Source of the DNA: Lachnospiraceae bacterium UBA938
Lineage (GTDB): Bacteria; Bacillota; Clostridia; Lachnospirales; Lachnospiraceae
Direction: 5' to 3'
Assembly (NCBI GenBank): GCA_002293475.1
Contig: DBDG01000042.1
Coordinates: 1 to 9,345, forward strand
Length of the DNA: 9,345 bases
Below the pieces are notes generated by a model. That model saw only the letters and a list, made by a program, of their open reading frames with translations. It did not search any database and was not told the origin of the DNA. This document shows positions 6,349 to 9,345 of the stretch, one piece after another. Made by a program: the position numbers and the translations under genes. Every line of letters begins with the position of its first letter. Position 1 is the stretch's first letter.

Positions 6349-7674
6349 TTATTTGATGAACCAGCTGAATTTATCCCGGTCGGCCTTGTGGCATCTGACC
6401 GTCATGGCTATTCCTTCTTCAAGATATTCTCTGCTTTTTACTTCGGCATTATCCATCAAGTAGGAAACGGCGCCGCCCTCACAATAGGGAATCAGGAATT
6501 CTGCTTCCACGTAATCCGAATGTACCTTGGCGATAATCATGTCAACCAGTTCCGTCAGGCCGATCCGCTGCTTAGCGGACATGGTAATCTGGTTATGGTG
6601 CCGGATTATGGGCAGAGCGTCCTGGCATTTATCGGCCTTGTTAAAGACCGTTATGACCGGGATATGGGATGCTTCCAGCTCCTTTAAGGTAGCCTGCGTC
6701 ACTTTGATATGTTCCTTGTGATGCTCATCCGAACAATCGACGACATGGATCAGCAGGTCGGCATTTTGGATCTCTTCTAGGGTCGAATGAAAGGCTTTGA
6801 TCAGTCCATGGGGAAGCTTATGCAGGAAACCGACCGTATCCGACAACAGAAAATCCTTGCCGTTCCCAGTCTCTATCCGACGTATTGACGTATCCAGCGT
6901 GGCAAAAAGCATATCCTGCTCCAAGACCTTTTTGTTCTCCTCCTTCACGTACATTTCCACCAATGCGTTCATGATCGTCGATTTCCCGGCATTGGTATAG
7001 CCCACCAAGGAAACCAGGGGAATCCTGGCGGCGGTTCTTTTTTTGCGTTGTACCTCACGGTCGCGCGCCACTTCTTGCAGTTCCCGTTTCAGCTCGGTGA
7101 TCCGCTGGCTGATGCGCCGGCGGTCGAGCTCCAGCTTTTTCTCCCCGGCTCCTCGGCTGCTCATGCTGCCGCTGGTTCCGCCCTGTCTGGTCAGGGCCTC
7201 GTGCATACCCGTCAGCCGCGGCAGAAAATACTGCAGCTTGGCGGTTTCCACCTGCAGCCGGGCTTCCCGACTTTCGGCTCGGCGCTCAAAGATATCCAGG
7301 ATCAAGGAAGTCCGGTCCAGTACCGGCTTCCCGATCTCCTGTTGGAGATTACGTAGCTGTGACGGCGTCAGCGAATCATAGCAGACAACCACGTCAACCT
7401 CCAGAAGGGCTGCCGTATGCCTGATTTCCGCCACTTTACCGCTGCCGACATAAAGGGAAGTATGCACCGCCGCCATATTCTGCGTGATTATACCTGCTGT
7501 CTCCATCATACAGGCTTCCGCTAAGCTTTCCAGTTCCTGCATGCCGGCTTCAAAGTCTTCCTCTGCTCCGGTATTTACCCCCACCAGGAGGACTTTTTCC
7601 CATTGGATATCATTGGGCTCGTTATTTTGTCGGTTGTTTTGTATATTATTTTGTTTAATGCTTCCTTGCTCCAT
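6349..7674 (-). CDS. hflX: GTPase HflX (ribosome-associated)
   Basis: HflX binds the 50S subunit and, in characterised bacteria, splits stalled or hibernating ribosomes using GTP. I start it at ATG 7672-7674 because AGGAG (7680-7684) sits 5 nt upstream; the in-frame ATG at 7695 has no ribosome binding site and would add seven residues. The protein is then 441 aa. A short Asn/Gln-rich leader (three xQNN repeats) precedes the HflX N-terminal domain, with hallmark LYVGSGKVAEI and DRTSLILDIFERRA. A glycine-rich segment (GGTSGSMSSRGAG) and a charged coiled-coil helix lead into the GTPase domain: G1 GYTNAGKST (225-233), G2 around FATLDTS, G3 DTVGF (279-283), G4 NKAD (345-348) and G5 SAK. All GTP-binding motifs are intact. 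It lies 72 nt after aroA and 15 nt before the membrane-protein gene. Confidence 0.95.
   Translation of the reverse strand: MEQGSIKQNNIQNNRQNNEPNDIQWEKVLLVGVNTGAEEDFEAGMQELESLAEACMMETAGIITQNMAAVHTSLYVGSGKVAEIRHTAALLEVDVVVCYDSLTPSQLRNLQQEIGKPVLDRTSLILDIFERRAESREARLQVETAKLQYFLPRLTGMHEALTRQGGTSGSMSSRGAGEKKLELDRRRISQRITELKRELQEVARDREVQRKKRTAARIPLVSLVGYTNAGKSTIMNALVEMYVKEENKKVLEQDMLFATLDTSIRRIETGNGKDFLLSDTVGFLHKLPHGLIKAFHSTLEEIQNADLLIHVVDCSDEHHKEHIKVTQATLKELEASHIPVITVFNKADKCQDALPIIRHHNQITMSAKQRIGLTELVDMIIAKVHSDYVEAEFLIPYCEGGAVSYLMDNAEVKSREYLEEGIAMTVRCHKADRDKFSWFIK
7621..7656 (-). repeat. 12-bp in-frame tandem repeat encoding KQNN-IQNN-RQNN in HflX
   Basis: Three consecutive 12-nt units on the - strand read as (A/C)-rich codons around ACAAAAyAAy. 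They encode a tetrapeptide ending QNN each time: KQNN, IQNN, RQNN, followed by a diverged EPND. The units lie just inside the N-terminus of HflX, outside the conserved domain. Because the period is a multiple of three, gain or loss of a unit would keep the frame. Confidence 0.75.
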
Positions 7675-7679
7675 AATGG

Positions 7680-7684
7680 CTCCT
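7680..7684 (-). promoter_or_regulatory. Ribosome binding site that fixes the hflX start
   Basis: The - strand reads AGGAG, then 5 nt, then ATG (7674-7672). No comparable site precedes the in-frame ATG at 7695, where the upstream sequence is the AT-rich tail of the 14-bp repeat. The site therefore argues for the shorter hflX product. Confidence 0.7.
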
Positions 7685-7705
7685 ATACCCTTCATATGGT
7701 AAAAT

Positions 7706-7757
7706 TACTTTGCTAAAAGTACTTTGCTAAAACTACTTTGCTAAAACTACTTTGCCG
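7706..7757 (-). repeat. 14-bp tandem repeat overlapping the aroA stop codon
   Basis: On the + strand the unit TACTTTGCTAAAAC occurs at 7706-7719 (last base G), 7720-7733 and 7734-7747. A partial copy TACTTTGC runs on from 7748 into the end of aroA. On the coding strand this reads GCAAAGTAGTTTTA repeated, so the aroA stop TAG and its preceding Lys codon are part of the repeat and are copied downstream. The array fills most of the 72-nt space between aroA and hflX. Confidence 0.9.
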
Positions 7758-9066
7758 CTGAACTTGGCTCTTTTGCCGCCATCCGGTCAATGATGTCAAA
7801 ATAGTTTTCAAACGTTTTGGCGCAGCATTGCGGATCCCTGATTATTATATTGCCTGTCTTCAATCCGATCAGCGTAAATGCCATAGCCATGCGATGATCT
7901 TCATAAGTCTCGACCTCTCCTCCCTTGACAGATCCCGGATAGATCATGATACCTGTTCCTTCATCAGTTTCTTCGCAGCGGATTCCCAATCTTCCCAGTT
8001 CCGTGACCACCGCATGGATACGGTCGGATTCCTGAAAGCGGATATGGCCCACATTCCGTATCCGGCTCTTAGCCGAGGCAAAGACTGCCAGTACCGCCAT
8101 TGTCATAGTCTGATCGGAAAAATCGCGCATGTCGATATCCATGCCAGGATATCCGGTCAGCCGCCGTCCCCTCACCCACAGCCCTTCCCTGGACTCTTCC
8201 AAAGTACAACCCATCTTTTCGAGCATCTTCACAAACTGGATGTCACCCTGCATCGACCCTTTATGAACCTGCTCAACCAGAACATCAATCCCCAGCAGTG
8301 GCGCCATGGCATAGAAATAACAGGCTCCGGAAACATCCGGCTCGATCTGATACTCCCTCACCCCAAACCGGGCGGCCGGCAGAACCATACAGCGATCTCC
8401 TTCCCTCTTTACCGGAATACCGAACTGTTCCATCATACGGAGCGTTATCGCTATATAAGAGCCGTCCCGCCGGCTGCCTTCCAGACTGACCGTAAGTCCC
8501 TCTGGCAGCAGGACGCCGGCGATCAGCAACGCGCTGGCAAACTGGCTGCTGACATCGGTATCGACAGACACTTCCTTCATCGCCAGCGCATCCGCTCTGA
8601 GCGTGAACGGAAATCTGTCCTCCTCTTCAAGGCACACAATCTCTGCGCCGGCCTTCCGCAGGATGGAAAGCAGTCCGGCCATCGGCCGCTTCTTCATCTG
8701 TTCCGATGCCTCCAAGGTGTACTCTCCGCCCGCCAGAGCCAGCATCACGGTCAGGAACCGCGCCGCCGTCCCGGCGCTCCGGACATTGAGGATCGCTTGC
8801 CGGTTGGGTATCTGACCGCCGCCGCCCCAGATCGTCACTTGCTTGCTTGCTTCATCAACTTCCATACCAAAGCCCAGCTGCTTAAGACATTCCAAAACAG
8901 CGCGGGAATCATCACTGAACAGGACGCCCTTAAGCAAGCACTTGTTATGCGAAAGCGCCGCCAGCAGCAGAGCCCGGTTCGTAATGCTCTTGGATCCCGG
9001 CACTGCGATAATTATGTCCTCTTTATCAAGAATCTGCGGAACCATGTACCGCTTTGTCGATTTCAT
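7747..9066 (-). CDS. aroA: 3-phosphoshikimate 1-carboxyvinyltransferase (EPSP synthase)
   Basis: Condenses shikimate-3-phosphate with phosphoenolpyruvate, the sixth step of the shikimate pathway to chorismate. The 439 aa are normal for the family. Visible signatures are PGSKSITNRALLLAAL (23-38, Lys26 matching E. coli Lys22), the PEP-site loop RSAGTAARFLT (96-106), SSQFASALL (173-181), EPDVSGACYFYA (242-253), DMRDFSDQTMT with Asp318 as the likely catalytic Asp, RFQESDRI with Glu346, and EDHRMAMAF near the C-terminus. The PEP loop has Phe104 where E. coli class I enzymes have Pro101, and Arg96 where Gly is more usual. The start has AAAGGA 7 nt upstream. It is the first gene of the presumed six-gene operon; no other shikimate gene is in view. 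Confidence 0.96.
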   Translation of the reverse strand: MKSTKRYMVPQILDKEDIIIAVPGSKSITNRALLLAALSHNKCLLKGVLFSDDSRAVLECLKQLGFGMEVDEASKQVTIWGGGGQIPNRQAILNVRSAGTAARFLTVMLALAGGEYTLEASEQMKKRPMAGLLSILRKAGAEIVCLEEEDRFPFTLRADALAMKEVSVDTDVSSQFASALLIAGVLLPEGLTVSLEGSRRDGSYIAITLRMMEQFGIPVKREGDRCMVLPAARFGVREYQIEPDVSGACYFYAMAPLLGIDVLVEQVHKGSMQGDIQFVKMLEKMGCTLEESREGLWVRGRRLTGYPGMDIDMRDFSDQTMTMAVLAVFASAKSRIRNVGHIRFQESDRIHAVVTELGRLGIRCEETDEGTGIMIYPGSVKGGEVETYEDHRMAMAFTLIGLKTGNIIIRDPQCCAKTFENYFDIIDRMAAKEPSSAAK

Positions 9067-9091
9067 AACTGTTTCCTTTCACAATTTCTTT

Positions 9092-9159
9092 CTATTTCTT
9101 GATTTCTATTTCTTTATCTTACTATTTCTTTATCTTACTATTTCTTTATCTTACTATTT
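9092..9159 (-). repeat. 16-bp tandem repeat in the promoter/leader of aroA
   Basis: On the + strand, CTATTTCTTTATCTTA is repeated perfectly at 9106-9121, 9122-9137 and 9138-9153. A partial copy follows at 9154-9159 and a diverged copy precedes it at 9092-9105. On the transcribed strand the unit is TAAGATAAAGAAATAG. It carries the -10-like hexamer TAAGAT, which is therefore present three times at 16-nt spacing. The array ends about 25 nt before the aroA start. Confidence 0.92.
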
Positions 9160-9176
9160 ATTGCCAACGCCGTCAA
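9148..9176 (-). promoter_or_regulatory. Candidate sigma-70/SigA promoter of the aroA operon
   Basis: On the - strand, TTGACG (9176-9171, 5 of 6) is followed after 17 nt by TAAGAT (9153-9148, 4 of 6). The -10 box is the outermost unit of the 16-bp repeat. Two further TAAGAT copies lie downstream at 9137-9132 and 9121-9116. Transcription from the best-spaced box would start near 9141 and give a leader of about 75 nt that still contains repeat units. The call rests on consensus matching. Confidence 0.45.
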
Positions 9177-9280
9177 ATAGCTTATAGATATTGAATTAAT
9201 TGCGCCGTTTTAGAAGCCGATGAATGGCGGACTAAGGGATAGCGACTGCAGTGATCTTTGCCATCAGATGACTGGCTTAA
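9177..9280. other. Non-coding stretch upstream of the aroA promoter
   Basis: I see no gene, RNA or clear regulatory site here. GATGAC at about 9267-9272 could pair with GTCATC of the first 20-bp repeat unit (6 bp, about 11-nt loop), but there is no T-run after it on either strand, so I do not call a terminator. Confidence 0.4.
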
Positions 9281-9340
9281 GGGGTCATCGTCAGATTGCT
9301 GGGGTCATCGTCAGATTGCTGGGGTCATCGTCAGATTGCC
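9281..9340. repeat. 20-bp tandem repeat, three copies, at the window edge
   Basis: GGGGTCATCGTCAGATTGCT occurs at 9281-9300, 9301-9320 and 9321-9340, differing only in the last base of the third copy. It is followed by the palindrome GCCCGGGC (9338-9345), where the window ends. On the - strand the unit contains TGA codons, and because 20 is not a multiple of three, the three copies close all three reading frames. Any upstream - strand gene must therefore end in or before this array. Confidence 0.93.
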
Positions 9341-9345
9341 CGGGC

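Noticed and set aside
6076..6687. + strand open frame spanning the hflX/membrane-protein junction
   Set aside because: It runs antisense to two well supported genes and has no recognisable domain or ribosome binding site.
7672..7695. Upstream ATG start for HflX at 7695
   Set aside because: No Shine-Dalgarno lies before it, while AGGAG is ideally placed for the ATG at 7674.
7828..9102. Long + strand open frame (424 codons) opposite aroA
   Set aside because: It mirrors almost the whole aroA gene, whose motifs are unmistakable. The translation is rich in His, Arg, Ser and Gln with no recognisable domain, as expected of a shadow frame.
9281..9340. CRISPR array
   Set aside because: The 20-bp units are directly adjacent with no spacers, and no cas genes are present.

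Overview
The window looks like chromosomal DNA from a Gram-positive anaerobe of class Clostridia, probably Lachnospiraceae. This is inferred from protein style: a clostridial-type NAD-dependent DNA ligase, a lipoprotein nuclease with an Excalibur-like tail, and a MetA of the acetyl-CoA-using type. Base composition is moderate. The genus cannot be read from the sequence. I see no mobile element, RNA gene or CRISPR array.

Layout. One gene on the + strand, metA (homoserine O-acetyltransferase, 153-1058), has its own candidate promoter at 34-62. Everything else lies on the - strand and converges on metA. In transcription order this is aroA (9066-7747), hflX (start best placed at 7674), a membrane protein with a degenerate HAD-type C-terminal domain (6333-4945), an RluF-like rRNA pseudouridine synthase (4964-4251), ligA (start best placed at 4167) and a secreted lipoprotein nuclease (2135-1101). 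Gaps are 15 to 83 nt and one junction overlaps by 20 nt. No convincing terminator or internal promoter is visible, so these six genes are probably one operon. A candidate promoter for it, TTGACG-17 nt-TAAGAT, lies upstream of aroA.

Function. The operon mixes housekeeping roles: aromatic amino acid precursor synthesis (aroA), ribosome rescue or biogenesis (hflX, the rluF-like gene) and DNA joining (ligA). It also carries a membrane protein of unknown role and an extracellular nuclease. The genes do not form an obvious pathway; co-transcription is the simplest link.

Most unusual points. (1) The 4945-6333 protein joins a six-helix aromatic-acid-exporter-like membrane domain to a Cof-type HAD fold that has lost its catalytic residues, so it may be a sensor or ligand-binding module. 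(2) Short tandem repeats of 12, 13, 14, 16 and 20 bp sit at gene boundaries. The 16-bp repeat triplicates the predicted -10 box of the operon promoter, and the 14-bp repeat begins on the aroA stop codon.
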